A stretch of 64,000 nt of DNA from the NCBI GenBank assembly GCA_009746045.1, contig RPFO01001042.1, positions 79,979-143,978 on the forward strand, in the 5' to 3' direction. The notes beneath the pieces were generated by a model that saw nothing but the letters and a program-made list of their open reading frames with translations, was not told the DNA's origin and made no database searches. This DNA comes from Mesostigma viride (taxonomy: Eukaryota; Streptophyta; Mesostigmatophyceae; Mesostigmatales; Mesostigmataceae). Both the position numbers and the translations under genes were made by a program. Numbering within the stretch: the first letter of the stretch is position 1; each line of letters begins with the position of its first letter. This document shows positions 53,799 through 64,000 of this stretch, one piece after another.

Positions 53799-56135
53799 TC
53801 AAGCAGCCCACTGGGGACACCCAAGCTGAAGCAAGGCCTGGTCTCTATGGCCGCCCGCGTGTAAGGGGTCCATGAGCCCACGGAGCAGGGGGTACTGCCG
53901 CTCCGCCTTCTCCTCCAGCTTGGTGAGGGCATCTGCAGGGTTGTCCACACCAGGCACATGTTCAATGTGAGCTAGGTAGGACATCTCCTTGAGCAACAAG
54001 TAGTCAAGGTCCCTGCTCCTGGCCAGCTGCCTGTGCACAAATTGCACCATGCCCATGCTATCAGTCCTCACCAGTGTATGCAGCTGCAACCTACAGGAAG
54101 CCACTTGACATAGCTGGTAGAAGAGCTCCCTCAAGTAAAGAGCAGTATGCAGCCCTTCACAGATTGCCCTGCACTCAGCAATATCACTGCTGGGTGTAAC
54201 CCTGTTCTGCAACCGACTGTACCAGGTAACAAGTGAGGTGTGATCTTGCTCCAGGGTAACTAATGCTGCTGCCCTGCCCCTGACCTCTGTGACCTTCCTA
54301 TTATCCATAGAACTGTCCACATAGAGAACCATGTCAAGGGGCTTGTACAAATCCACAGGACCCAGTATAAGAGGGGGAGACATCATGACAGCCTGCACCA
54401 CACTCTCAGCACCCACCTCAACCAGCTGGAAATCAGTAAGTCGACTCAAAACCAGCAAGTCAGGGGCACATATACTTGCAAGCCATGCCAGCATGCCCCT
54501 GATGGTAGCACACCTAGCCTGCGTGATGGGCTCCTGCAATGCATCTACAATCTGCTGTGGATAGTCCTTACCACCCTCCATTCTGATGAACCACGAGCCC
54601 TTGGCTTGGAACAACGTAGCCTGCATGCCACAGAAGACCATAGGCTCATTCTCCACCATGTGCTGTATCTTACCTAGCTCAAAAAGCTTCTGGATCTTGG
54701 CCGAAACAGCCTCAACCCAGTCTGGTGGACCTATGAGATGCAGGTCATCACCATGCAGTGAGGCAAAGACAGGAAGGCCATTGTGGGACCCTTGGAACAA
54801 ACAGGGATCCACTGGAGACACAGAAAACCCACAAGTATTCTTCAAGAATTTCTCTAGGCTCTTCCTCCAGATGATGGGACTGGACCTGAGACCTTCCAAC
54901 CCTTTTAGAATTCTCAGGTACCTGGCCTTTATCTCTGCTCTCCATACAGCAGGTACAGTCACAAAGAAAGGAGGGATATCTCTCCAAGTCTGCCTAGCCT
55001 GTGTTACGGCTCAGACCTTTGTATGGGCGTAACAATGCCTTCAAATAATAAGTCGAAAGTCATTTGTTATTCGTTTGGGACTTTCGATAGCTCGCTTTCA
55101 TAGTCCGCCGGACTATAGGACTCAGTTCGGGACTTATTTGGGAATTTGTCCTAAGTTCGGGACTTTGTGTGTCTATTTGGTACTTTGTGTGTTCCGGACC
55201 AGTTATTTTGGGCCTAGCCAGAAGTACGAGATCTTCTAGGGGCCGGGCCGGCCCTAGACGTCATACAGAACCTATTGGGGCTTGACGGCAGTATCTGGAA
55301 GATCGGAGCGCATGTCGGCGCGCCTGCACACCAACTTGCCAGCTTGGTAGCGCAGCTAGGTGAAATTGGTCTGTGGACGGTGGACTCTCTCTCTTTGGTT
55401 TGATGATTAATGAAACGAGTGTTGACGACTCTCTCAGACCAAGGGGCACTAATCCGGATGTCATTTGCCTCGTGACATGCCGTGTTATATAGCTAGATTA
55501 ATTAATCATGCTATAAGGCCTAGCTGAGGATAAACCGCTGCTCAGTTAGTCAATTTACTGCGATCTTTGCTTGCTATCGCGGTACGCGGATGCGCGGCTA
55601 TGCCGGCTTATTAAACTGCACCTTATACTAGATTAGATCTTTCGCACCGTCCGGCTCGGGACGTAACAGCCTGATCTTGGTCACCCTTGAGAAAAGCCCT
55701 CTTGAAATCAATCAGCACAGAGCTATAGGGCACACCCTTAACCAGAAAAGACAGAAATATGCACAGCAGAATCCTCCACGTGTCATGCAGCATCCCTGGA
55801 GTATAGAGCTCCTCATCTAACAACTGGCCAGTGCCATGATACTCGGTTACAACTGGTCTGACATGTGGCACCTGGACACCATCTACCTCCTTGAGCTTGA
55901 GGACAAACATCAATCTGAGCAGCTGGTGAACTTCTGGCAGCTCATCCACAGGCTTTGCACAGTTGGAAACTATCCACTCATGCCCAGAAGCAACAAAGCC
56001 AAGAGTCCATGCCTTAGCCATCTTGGGGCTTTGCATCATCTCGACTAGCTGGCGCCAGGGAATAGGACTGTGAGCAGCTATCTGGTACCTGTTTACCCCT
56101 AACTGCCGTGGATCAAAGGTGGTTGGGATGATCAA
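53799..56135 (-). pseudogene. second copia element: RT - RNase H
   Basis: RT and RNase H of a sibling copia element. N-terminal RT (GHEWIVSNCAKP, VRPVVTEYHG, EELYTPGM, VLIDFKRAFLKG) ends at the solo LTR inserted at 55002-55668. RT continues on the other side (SSPIIWRKSLE, FASLHGDDLHLIG, CATIRGMLAWL). RNase H follows with VDSSMDNRK, VTWYSRLQNR, DIAECRAICEG, VRTDSMGMV and VPGVDNPADALTK, stopping at 53799. Removing 672 bp (LTR plus one TSD, a multiple of three) leaves one open frame. The RT-RH part is otherwise free of stops, so this copy was disrupted recently. Confidence 0.88.
55002..55668. mobile_element. solo LTR, 667 bp
   Basis: Ends TGTTACG ... CGTAACA, flanked by GCCTG on both sides (54997-55001, 55669-55673). 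No coding sequence and no internal region, so it is a solo LTR or an LTR-like non-autonomous unit. No full-length relative occurs in the window. Confidence 0.85.
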
Positions 56136-56187
56136 CAGGTCCTCAGCTATGGGTTCCTGACCTTGAGGACCCTCAGCTTGCTGACTC

Positions 56188-56681
56188 TTAACACGCAGCC
56201 TTCACCGCCACTGCAAGACCCTGGGAATAGTGATATCTGTCAAGGGAGAGGCTGCCTCTGCCTTCTAGTGCCAACTCATCAGAGGTCAAAGTAACCCCTG
56301 GCATGCACAAGAAGTTCTGACCCAGAATGGCAGGCCCCTGATAGCCCTCTACCACACAGAACGTGGTGGGCATCCCTAAGATAGGCACACTCACTTCCCC
56401 TAGGATCTTCATGGACACCTTTCCTGAGAAATCAGACACAGCAAGGCAACTGGGATGGGACATCTGTAAGCCTACAGCATCCTCTTCCCTGATAACAGAC
56501 ACCTGTGAGTTGGTATCTACCTCCATTGTAGCTGCCCAGCACGACCCCCACCCCGTGAGCTTGGATACCTTGGGATCATGTTTGCTGCGCATGAGTGCTC
56601 GGATGACGTCCGCCATGAGAGGCCCCCGGGCCTTAGGTGGCTGCCCCGTCCCCTCTGGCCTTGTGACAGTTGCTTCAGCAG
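56188..56681 (-). pseudogene. second copia element: retropepsin-like protease
   Basis: Protease-like segment directly upstream of RT: MEVDTNSQVSVIREED (active-site Asp with DTN in place of DTG), DFSGKVSMKILG, LGMPTTFCVVEGYQG and the C-terminal AILGQNFLCMPG. The frame changes to RT between 56188 and 56135. Further upstream the coding sequence ends at the CACTA terminus (56682), so whether integrase precedes protease in this copy cannot be seen. Confidence 0.75.
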
Positions 56682-56694
56682 CACTAGGAACTCG

Positions 56695-57070
56695 TTGGTG
56701 GTAAAAGTGGTAAAAGTGGTAAAAGTGGGTGGTAAAAAGTGGTAAAAAGTGGTAAAAAGTGGTAAAAAGTGGTAAAAAGTGGTAAAAAGTGGTAAAAAGT
56801 GGTAAAAAGTGGTAAAAAGTGGTAAAAAGTGGTAAAACGGTGGGAAAACGCTAGGAGAAAAGCAGGTGGTTAAATCATTTTACCACCTTTTACCACCCCT
56901 TTTACCACCAAAGTGGTAAAAAATACCACCAAGTGGTAAAAGCGAGGGTGGTAAAAACACGCCACACAGTGGTAAAAGTGAGGGTGGTAAAAAGTGGTAA
57001 AAAGTGGTAAAAATGAGGGTGGTAAAAAAATACCACAAAGTGGTAAAAATGACAGTGATAAAAAAGGGGA
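56695..57070. repeat. subterminal GTGGTAAAA array of the CACTA element
   Basis: About a dozen head-to-tail GTGGTAAAAA units (10-11 bp) to 56840, then spaced copies in both orientations (ttttaccaccttttaccacc, ggtggtaaaaa) to 57070. This is the expected place and form of binding sites for an element-encoded protein in CACTA elements. Confidence 0.88.
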
Positions 57071-57637
57071 AAATGCAGATTTTGCCAGCATTACAACACA
57101 AGCACTGTTAAGAACAGCTTAACAGGCCATCATTCCAAATGGTTTCTTTATTACAAATAATAATACATCCCATTAACAGTTGTCTCTCTTGATTTACAAT
57201 GAGGATTTAGCCCCACATTGGGCGTCTCATCGATACGTTTACACCATTGTGAAATAACACAGGCCGCATCAATCCCAGCCAATTAATTTACTTCTTCTTC
57301 AGGTGTCATCATGATCAATGATGCTTCTTTGCCTGAACAAAGCCACACAGTTGCCAGCACTCATGCTCTGGAGGCCTGCAGGCACACAGAGCACCACCAT
57401 TGAAGAGGACACAAGGGCAGCAAGGCAGGGGGGGGGGGGGCAGTCAGGCACGGCAGATAGTTGTTGCCCAGCAAAACATCCTATGCATGGTGAAATGGGT
57501 TATGCCTGTGGGTATGATGCATGACCTAGCATGAGAGTGATACATACATGAGTAACAAAAATATACGCACATGGCAATTGGGTGTGACAACACCACATCA
57601 CTACATAGCTAAAACGTGCTTCAGAAAAAACATTCCA
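57071..57637. other. non-coding region 3' of the Pro/Ala-rich gene
   Basis: No ORF of note. Minus-strand TTTGTAATAAAG near 57145-57157 contains TGTAA, the usual polyadenylation motif in volvocine algae; use as a signal here is only a guess. Confidence 0.4.
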
Positions 57638-59882
57638 CTAAATTACCGGATCAGGAGTCTGACTCTGGGACTCCTTTGCTTGCCGCTCCAGCTCAACTTT
57701 CCGCTGCGCTTTTGCCATCATGGCCTTGAGCGCGGCAAGCTCCAGTTCCGCCTCGGTGAGATCTGGCGCGGAGGGAGCATCGGCAGACGCCGTTGCGGCC
57801 GGAGAGCTAGAGGCAGGCGGGATCGCTGGCGCGGAGGGAGCACCGGCAGACTCCGTTGCGGTCGAAGAGCTAGAGGCAGGCGGGATCGCTGGCGCGGAGG
57901 GAGCACCGGCAGACGCCATTGCGGGCGAAGGGCTAGAGGCAGGCGGGATCGCTGGCGCGGAGGGAGCACCGGCAGACACCGTTGCGGCCGGAGAGCTAGA
58001 GGCAGGCGGGATCGCTGGCGCGGAGGGAGCACCGGCAGACACCGTTGCGGTCGAAGAGCTAGAGGCAGGCGGGATCGCTGGCGCGGAGGGAGCACCGGCA
58101 GACGCCTTCTCCTTGGGTGGCGCCCGCGCTCGCTTGGCCGGTACATACTCATCCGACACCTCCTCCTTCTCCTCTGCTGGCCCCCAACTCTCCTTCAATT
58201 TTGCACGTGCGCCTCGAAGGTCGTCGTCAGTGACGTTGCCCAGAAGGACCCACGCATTCTCGTTGCCCTCGGCGTCACCGTAATGCATCGTGGCAAAGTC
58301 AACAAACAGCATTTGCGAGCCCCCATCACGCTCCACAAACCGCGTGCCGTAAGGGGCCTTGAGCTTCGGCTTCACCTCCACCACTTTGCCAGGCTCCCAA
58401 ACATACGCAGCCGGCCGCGCCCCATCGCGCTCGTACTTGTACCTTTGTGCCACGAAGGCCCCGTGCAGTGCTTCTCCGAAACCACCAGGGCCCGGTCGCT
58501 CTTGAACCACCGCGGTTGGCAGTAAGGTGCTCAGATAGTGCGCAAGCCCCAAGTCCATGGGACCACTAGGAAGCTTTCGCTTTGCAGCCGGCTTCTTGCT
58601 GGCGGCCGGCTTCTTGCTGGCGGCCGGCTTGTTGCTGGCGGGTGGCTTGTTGACGGCGGGGCGCGACGTGATGGGCTCGAAGACATCTGGCTTGATGGCA
58701 GGCACACGAGCGGGCGGGAGACCATCCGGCATTGGCAGGTCGGCCAGCTTGGGAACCGGAGTGGGCGGCTCCACGGTGTTGTTGGGCACCGGAGGGGACG
58801 GCTGCACAGCGTTGCTGGGCACCGGAGGGGGCGGCATGACAGGCTGCGTGCCAACGGGAGGGGGCGGCGGTACAACCTTCTTGGCCACCGGAGGGGGCGG
58901 CATGACAGGCTGCTTGGGAACGGGAGGGGGCGGCGGTACAACCTTCTTGGCCACCGGAGGCGGCGGCCTCACATCCGATACCTCCACAGGTGCAGGCGCG
59001 TACCCTGCCACTTCCTGCTCTAACTCCTCCTCAAGGGCTTGGAGCCGAGCTCTGAGTCTCCGAATTTCATCTGCTCGGACGCCTGTGGCATGCTGCACAG
59101 GCTTGGCCTCCGGCTTGACCTCCGGCTTTACTTCCGGCTTTACTTCCGGCTTGACCTCCGGCTTGGCCGCCGGCTTGGCCGCCGGCTTGGCCGCCGGCTT
59201 TGCCGCCGGCTTGGCAGCAGGAGTTGTCTGCAAGCAGAGGGCGGGGCATGCAATAAGGACGTTAACATTCGGGAAGTCGGTTAGTAGCAGACCTGCGATG
59301 AAAGAAAAAACCAAGAAGCTTGCAGACTCCTGTAGCTAAAGATAGCGTTATTACCTTTGGCATGTTGGTCACGTCGCTTAGCGCTTTGGTATTTTCCTTC
59401 ACGTCATCATCCTCGTCCTCGGCAAAACTCTGCCTCTTTTTTAAGCTGGAGTTGCTTAGCCACCGGCTCAGCTCCTTTTTTACGAATTCTTCAACACTTA
59501 GGGCTTTGGGTTTGGAGCCCTTGGGCTTCTGGGCGGTGAGCTCACCAGTCGTCGGGTCTAGCACCCAGCTGGATGCCTCATACTTATCCAGCTCGGCACG
59601 GTTGTCGTCAGCCACACATGTTTCTAGAAAGTTTATGCAGCTCTTCTTTACCCGGTTAATGAGAGCATCAACCATGGCGCCATCCTGTTCCTTGAGGACA
59701 TACCCCTCTACGAGGTATGCACGGCCAAAGGTCGTGATTTGAAGTCTTAAGGTCCGCACATATTCCGAGGGAACGACGTTTTGTTTCGGCTTTTCCTCTT
59801 CACATGCTCTTGCATCAAATCGCTCCCACTCCTCAGGACTGCACACGTGAGCAGGTCGTAGCACTGCTACCCTTCTCGGCAT
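57638..59882 (-). CDS. Pro/Ala/Lys-rich CACTA accessory protein, two exons
   Basis: Exons 59882-59355 and 59227-57638 (GTAATA donor, TTGCAG acceptor, phase 0), about 705 residues. Exon 1 encodes a well-mixed, likely folded 176-residue domain (PEEWERFDARACEE, LQITTFGRAYLVEGYVLKE, SVEEFVKKELSRWLSNSS) of no recognised family. Exon 2 begins with KPAAKPAA/KPEVKPEV repeats, a coiled-coil-like RRLRARLQALEEELEQE, PPPPVAKK proline repeats and a central block (YLSTLLPTAVVQER, GTRFVERDGG, ENAWVLLGNVTDDDL). It ends with six ~21-residue AGAPSAPAIPPASSS repeats (63-bp DNA units, 57770-58110) and a helical tail. It is transcribed away from the TNP2 gene. By position it could be the TnpA-like DNA-binding partner; no sequence similarity supports that. 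Confidence 0.7.
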
Positions 59883-60823
59883 TTACAACGTTCGGTCGCA
59901 CACCATGCACCATGCAGATGACCAAGGCTGGCTAAGTCCGGAATCCCCCCGTTTTGCGAACGGAGACGGTGCCAACGTATACATGACGCACTGCACCTGC
60001 CTCTGTCCGCCGTTGGATTCAGCAGATCGACGAACCTGGCAGCATCCCGCGCAAAAATTTTTTGAACGTCTTTCGCCCAACGGCAGCTACACAAACGGCC
60101 GGACCGCACGCCTCGCGCGGGGCCCGCACGCCCCGCGCGGCTGCGTGCGGATCGGCTAAACTCCGTACTGCTTGGTACAAGTACAGAGGCCTCAGGAGCT
60201 AAGGCTGTACCGTTTCAGTAGACTTCTACCAATGAGCCCGTGACTAACCAACACTACCGTACACTGACCGTAATATCTACCATTTGAATGACTGAGAAAA
60301 TGTCCGTTCGACCTACTGGCTATATTTGGAATAAACGTACACCTATTTACCTGGAAAATGTCCGTTCGATCAAAAGGGATCGACGACATCGAAAGCGTTG
60401 GCGAGCAGACACAAACTTGCAACGGACTTAGCGGCTATCACGGCGGCGGGTGGCACCAGAAAAATGGCGGTCCCACCCATGGATACCGGAATCGAGCCGA
60501 ACACTTACATCGACACACATGCTTCGTGGCCAAATTTCGTGATGTCTCCTTTACCTTCCTCCACGGATACCTACATTGTCCAGTTTCATTGGTCATCCTG
60601 CCGGCTTCCTGAGTTTTATCGCCAAATTATGTTGGATGCGTTCCTGGAAATGTCGACTGAGCCGGACTTCATGGTCACGGTTGATTAGTGAGCTGCCAGT
60701 GGTCTCACTGGCGCAGACGCCCTAGCGTGGCTCGATTTGTGATCCCGATGGCGACTGGTTAGCCACGGAGGGCCGGCATTGACCATCAACGGTCGATGCC
60801 GGCCCTCCATGTAGAGATTGTAA
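59883..60823. promoter_or_regulatory. shared intergenic region of the divergent CACTA genes
   Basis: 941 bp between the two start codons. It contains a GC-rich repeat (60095-60150, cgcacgcctcgcgcggggcc / cgcacgccccgcgcgg). It also has two overlapping ORFs (60358-60612 and 60398-60688) with no recognised domain that could be 5' exon sequence. No core promoter element could be identified with confidence. Confidence 0.45.
60767..60808 (+). other. 18-bp stem hairpin just upstream of the TNP2 start
   Basis: GGAGGGCCGGCAT..GACC and its complement with one mismatch and a 6-base loop (ATCAAC). It ends 15 bp before ATG 60824, so it would lie in the 5' leader if transcription starts upstream. Confidence 0.7.
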
Positions 60824-63800
60824 ATGCGTCAAGGACAGACAGTCGATGAATTCATGGCCGAGGACCCTGACGACGGGTCGGCCAGTGGGGAGGATGCAGC
60901 ACGCCAGTTTGCTAGAAATTATGACGAAGCAGTGGCCAGAGTCAAGGACGATACGCCATTGTACCCGGGATCTGAGAGCAAGGCCTTGATGTTTACATTG
61001 CAATTGCTGACGCTAATGGGGGAAAACTCATGCCCTCAGAGCTTTGCTGATGAGCTCTTCAAGCTGTTGGGAAACGTTCTCCCCGCGGGCAACACTCTGC
61101 CCGACAGTATCTGGAAGGCACGGAAAGTGATCAAAGGCTTGGGCTTGGGGTACCGTGTGTACGATGCCTGCCCATGCGAGGGTTATTTGTACAAGGACAA
61201 GATTACTAAGAGCTGCCCTCTTTGCAAGCTGTCGCGCTACGAGACGTACACTGACAGAAACGGTGACATCGTCAACTCGCGGAAAGCGCATCGCCAGGTT
61301 AGGCACTTCCCCCTGATGGATCGGATTAGGGCCTGGTTCCGAGTCCCGGAAATGGCGGAAGCCCTTCAGTACGCTGCGAAACATGAAAACAGGGAGCCAG
61401 ACTCATCCACGCGCGTTGTGGACGGCTTGAAAGGCAGGTTTGCACTTGTTTCTACGCCTTCTGTTATTATGCAATGTGTGCCAAAGTATCAAGTTCGAGA
61501 TTTTTCCTCTTGCGCTTATCTTTTGTTTGTACTGCTCTGATGGATACCTTTCTTTTTACGTCTGGTGTTTCTTGTGCATGGACCTGTTCGTGCAGACAGC
61601 CGTGCCATCCAGCACATAAAGAACAACTGGGACTTTCGCAGCCAGCCGCGGAACACCATCTTCCTTCTGAATTTTGACGGAGTATGTCCAAGGTCTTTCA
61701 TGGATACCCACAGCAGCTGGCCCGCGTTTGTTTCCTGTGTCAACTTGCCCGAGTGGGTGATGGTGAATGGGCGGTTTTGCCCTATGGTGCTTCTTGTGGG
61801 CGCCATGAAGGGGAAGGCACCCAAGAACATGACCATTTTTTTGGACTTGATCGCTGAGGACTTCCTGGTACTGTGGAAGGGGTATTACATTTGTGATGTG
61901 ACGCTGGACGTGGCGGGTGTTTACACTACGACATTTGTGAGGTCCATTCTTGCTGGCATAATTCACGACTACCCGGCATACTCCAAGTCCCTGAACATTC
62001 CAGATGCAGGGTACTATCAATGCGTCCTACATGGTGATGAGTGGCGTGGGGTTTTTATCTCAAATGGCCGTATCGTTCTCCTTGGCAATGACCGCATGTT
62101 TCCCGAGGGTGACCCCCGCCGGCCGGCTCACGCTCCTGTTGTTCAGGAGATGGACCATGCTGGCTACCTGAAGTACTGTGCTACGCTAAAAAAGCAGCCC
62201 GAGCCGTTTCTCAAGTTACCGTACTGGGTTCACCTGAAGATCCGTCATTTTATTGACGAGTTCCATCTGTGTCCCAACAACTTCAAGCGGGTCATTCATT
62301 GCACAAGCGGTAATTGCTAAACATTTAATTGTATCATTTCATTGTGATTGTTGCATGCATACATTGACTGTGGCCTATCTGTTCACATGGAAAGCTGATG
62401 TAATATTGTTTTTTTTTTTTTTTTCTGTTTGTACTCCATGCAGGGAAGGCTATGGCGACCGGGTCACTTCGTGGCAGGCTGAAGGTCCTCGGTCTGAACC
62501 CGGAGCTGTGGCGGCCTGATGAAGACCCTCCACCGGAGGGAGACCCACCACCGGAGGGAGACCCACCACCGGAGGGAGACCACCAAAGTCCACCGAAGAA
62601 AGGCCGCAAGAAGAAGAGGGCGCCAGCACCGCGCCCCGGGTTCCAGCTGACGGCTGAGGAAAAGGCTGATATCAAGCGTAAGTGTGACATTGGGTTTTTA
62701 TTTTTCCCGTAATTTGGAAATTTAATATGTAGGACTGACTATATGGTCTGTGTGATTTACATAGGACTGACTATTTTTTTCGGCTGTCGTGTTACTACTA
62801 TGTGTTATTTTTTTGCGTGTGGTTGTGATGCGCAGGTCTCGATGACATCATGGCGCATAGCCTACCCGACTACTTCACCGGCCGGATCAGTGGCTTGCTC
62901 TGCGATGCGAAGAGTACTGAAAAATCCAAGACGCGTGACAAGATCCTCTACTTTTGCAAGCAACTCCCGACCATCTTGCGTGGGCGGTTAGATGACGATG
63001 CACGGCAAGCATTTCTCCTTCAATCAGCGGCCTGGGACTTTGTGTTTTCTAGCGGCCCGGCGACTCAGCAGCAGTTGGATGACTGCGGCGAGATGTTTTT
63101 GCTTGCTGCTGTGGCGATGGAGCGTATAGCGCCAGCGTCTGAGATGGCAAAATCTGTTCATATGATGGCCCACCTGGCCCAGCAAATCCCCTTGTTGGGT
63201 CGATGTGACACCCGCACCATGGCGTCGGGCGAGCGGATGATGGGGGCCATCACGAAAGCTAAGCTGTCCAACGTCAATGTGGAGTGCTCCATGGACGGAG
63301 CATATCGCAAGTCTGAGGCGCTGACCCATCTGGCCTATCACATGGTGAAAACCGGGATGGTAAGTACACGCTAGTGACCGAATTTTTTTTTTAATGGATT
63401 TGTGTGCAGATTTAGTGTTATGTACGCGCTCCTTGTGGCACGGTCTTGTGCTGCATGCAGCTAATTTCTGTGCATATTTGTGTGCGCTGCTTGCAATGTC
63501 TTGTTTGCTTTCTTTTTTTTTCTTTCAGCCAAAAGACCGCTACTACATCTGGGACGTCATCCACGCAGACCCGTCCAAGAAGGTCGAGTTGGGGGGGCGC
63601 AGCCGCAAGAATGTCTACACTTTCACCGCCGCGGAATCTGATGAAGTGGGCGCGATTTTGTTGGAGTATGCGCTGCCCAATGCGGAGTACAAAGATCCCG
63701 AAGTCAACGGCGATGAGGCCTACTGGTAAGACGCCGCTGTCCTATTATTGTAAGTTGCTATTCTTTGAGCTGATTTTCTTTCAGTATAGGGAACTTCATC

Positions 63801-64000
63801 TGATTTCCAAGGACTACTGCCGTTATTCTAATTTTTTTTTCTTGCATTGCTATCTTGCTTTGTATACGATGTGCATGCAGGCGGCCCTTGTGCAGCGACC
63901 TCTCATGGCTCAAAGACTGGATCGGACTCAACCAGCAGCCGCTGGTCCCGGAGCTTGTCCAGGCTGCAGCAGCCGGCGTGCAGCTCAAGGCTGAGGAGTA
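60824..64000 (+). CDS. TNP2-type CACTA transposase, six exons seen, 3' end outside window
   Basis: EnSpm/CACTA transposase. Exons 60824-61437, 61600-62309, 62444-62677, 62836-63359, 63529-63725, 63881-64000+; introns of 134-169 bp, all GT-AG, all phases consistent, about 800 residues without a stop. Exon 1 has the TNP2 lead-in: KLLGNVLPAGNTLPDS, ACPCEGYLYKD, CPLCKLSRYE, HFPLMDRIRAWFR. Exon 2 holds the catalytic-region pattern FLLNFDGVCPRSF, SSWPAFVSCVNLP, ILAGIIHDYPAYS. Exon 4 matches the DUF4218-type region (HMMAHLAQQIPLLGRCD, MASGERMMGAI). Exon 3 has three DPPPEGD repeats. Intron 1 could use a neighbouring AG, but 61600 keeps the phase. No lesion is visible, in contrast to every other mobile gene here. 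The usual transposase-associated N-terminal domain was not found. Confidence 0.88.

Larger units (their letters stand above)
56682..64000. mobile_element. autonomous CACTA (EnSpm) element, left part
   Basis: Starts CACTAGGAACTCGTTGGTGG inside the second copia element, followed by a dense subterminal array, a minus-strand gene (57638-59882) and a divergent TNP2 transposase (from 60824, plus) that runs off the window. The TIR start matches CACTAGGAAGTCGG of the element at 26061-45561 in 12 of its first 13 bases. The right end and TSD are outside. Confidence 0.85.

Noticed and set aside
57548-58525. 325-residue plus-strand ORF with GRRARGRRDRWRGGSTG repeats
   Set aside because: Antisense of the 63-bp repeats in the Pro/Ala-rich CACTA gene.

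Overview
The window is nuclear DNA of a eukaryote, most likely a chlorophyte green alga. The evidence is spliceosomal introns (GT-AG and one probable GC-AG), a split-direct-repeat tyrosine-recombinase retroelement of the Kangaroo/PAT type, a short TOC1-like split-repeat element, TNP2-type CACTA and pogo-type transposons, and very long microsatellites. I found no convincing host gene, no rRNA or tRNA gene, no CRISPR array and no prokaryotic operon. The window is essentially a stack of transposable elements (TEs), mostly recognisable from ORF content, terminal repeats and target-site duplications (TSDs).

Left part (1-12110): a minus-strand Ty3/gypsy chromovirus with gag, PR-RT and RNase H-IN-chromodomain, broken by frameshifts and running off the left edge. 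Next come a small ORF with an RNase H1-type hybrid-binding domain, two foldback elements (one a 204-bp perfect palindrome), an orphan TE-like ORF, a larger foldback with a GTGGCACG minisatellite, huge tetranucleotide arrays and about five copies of a ~184-bp tandem repeat. Then (12111-20382) a minus-strand tyrosine-recombinase (DIRS-order) retrotransposon with split direct repeats A1-body-B1-A2-B2. A 2,282-bp TTAA-flanked DNA element interrupts its RT/RNase H junction. At 22062-24174 is a non-autonomous element with the same A-B-A-B logic.

Centre (24296-52709): a nest at least four levels deep. A Ty1/copia-class element (459-bp LTRs, TSD GGCAT) is cut in its RNase H by a 19.5-kb CACTA-ended element (26061-45561). 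That element is cut by a 14.9-kb pogo-like element (27854-42766, TA TSD) carrying a seven-exon DDE transposase gene. The pogo gene is in turn cut by a 4.2-kb young copia element (34313-38548, apparently identical LTRs, TSD CCTTG) and, in an intron, by a 1,246-bp near-perfect palindromic element (TSD CGTGG). At most of these junctions, removing the insertion and one TSD copy restores the reading frame. The host copia element is odd: its aspartic protease lies between integrase and RT instead of before integrase, and there is an extra ORF before gag.

Right part (52710-64000): a LINE ORF1-like remnant, then a second copia element of the same lineage (PR directly before RT) carrying a 667-bp solo LTR and truncated by an apparently autonomous CACTA element that starts at 56682. 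The CACTA element has a dense GGTAAAA subterminal array, a proline/alanine-rich two-exon gene on the minus strand, and a divergently transcribed TNP2 transposase gene with at least six exons. That transposase gene reads without interruption to the window edge and is the most intact mobile gene here.
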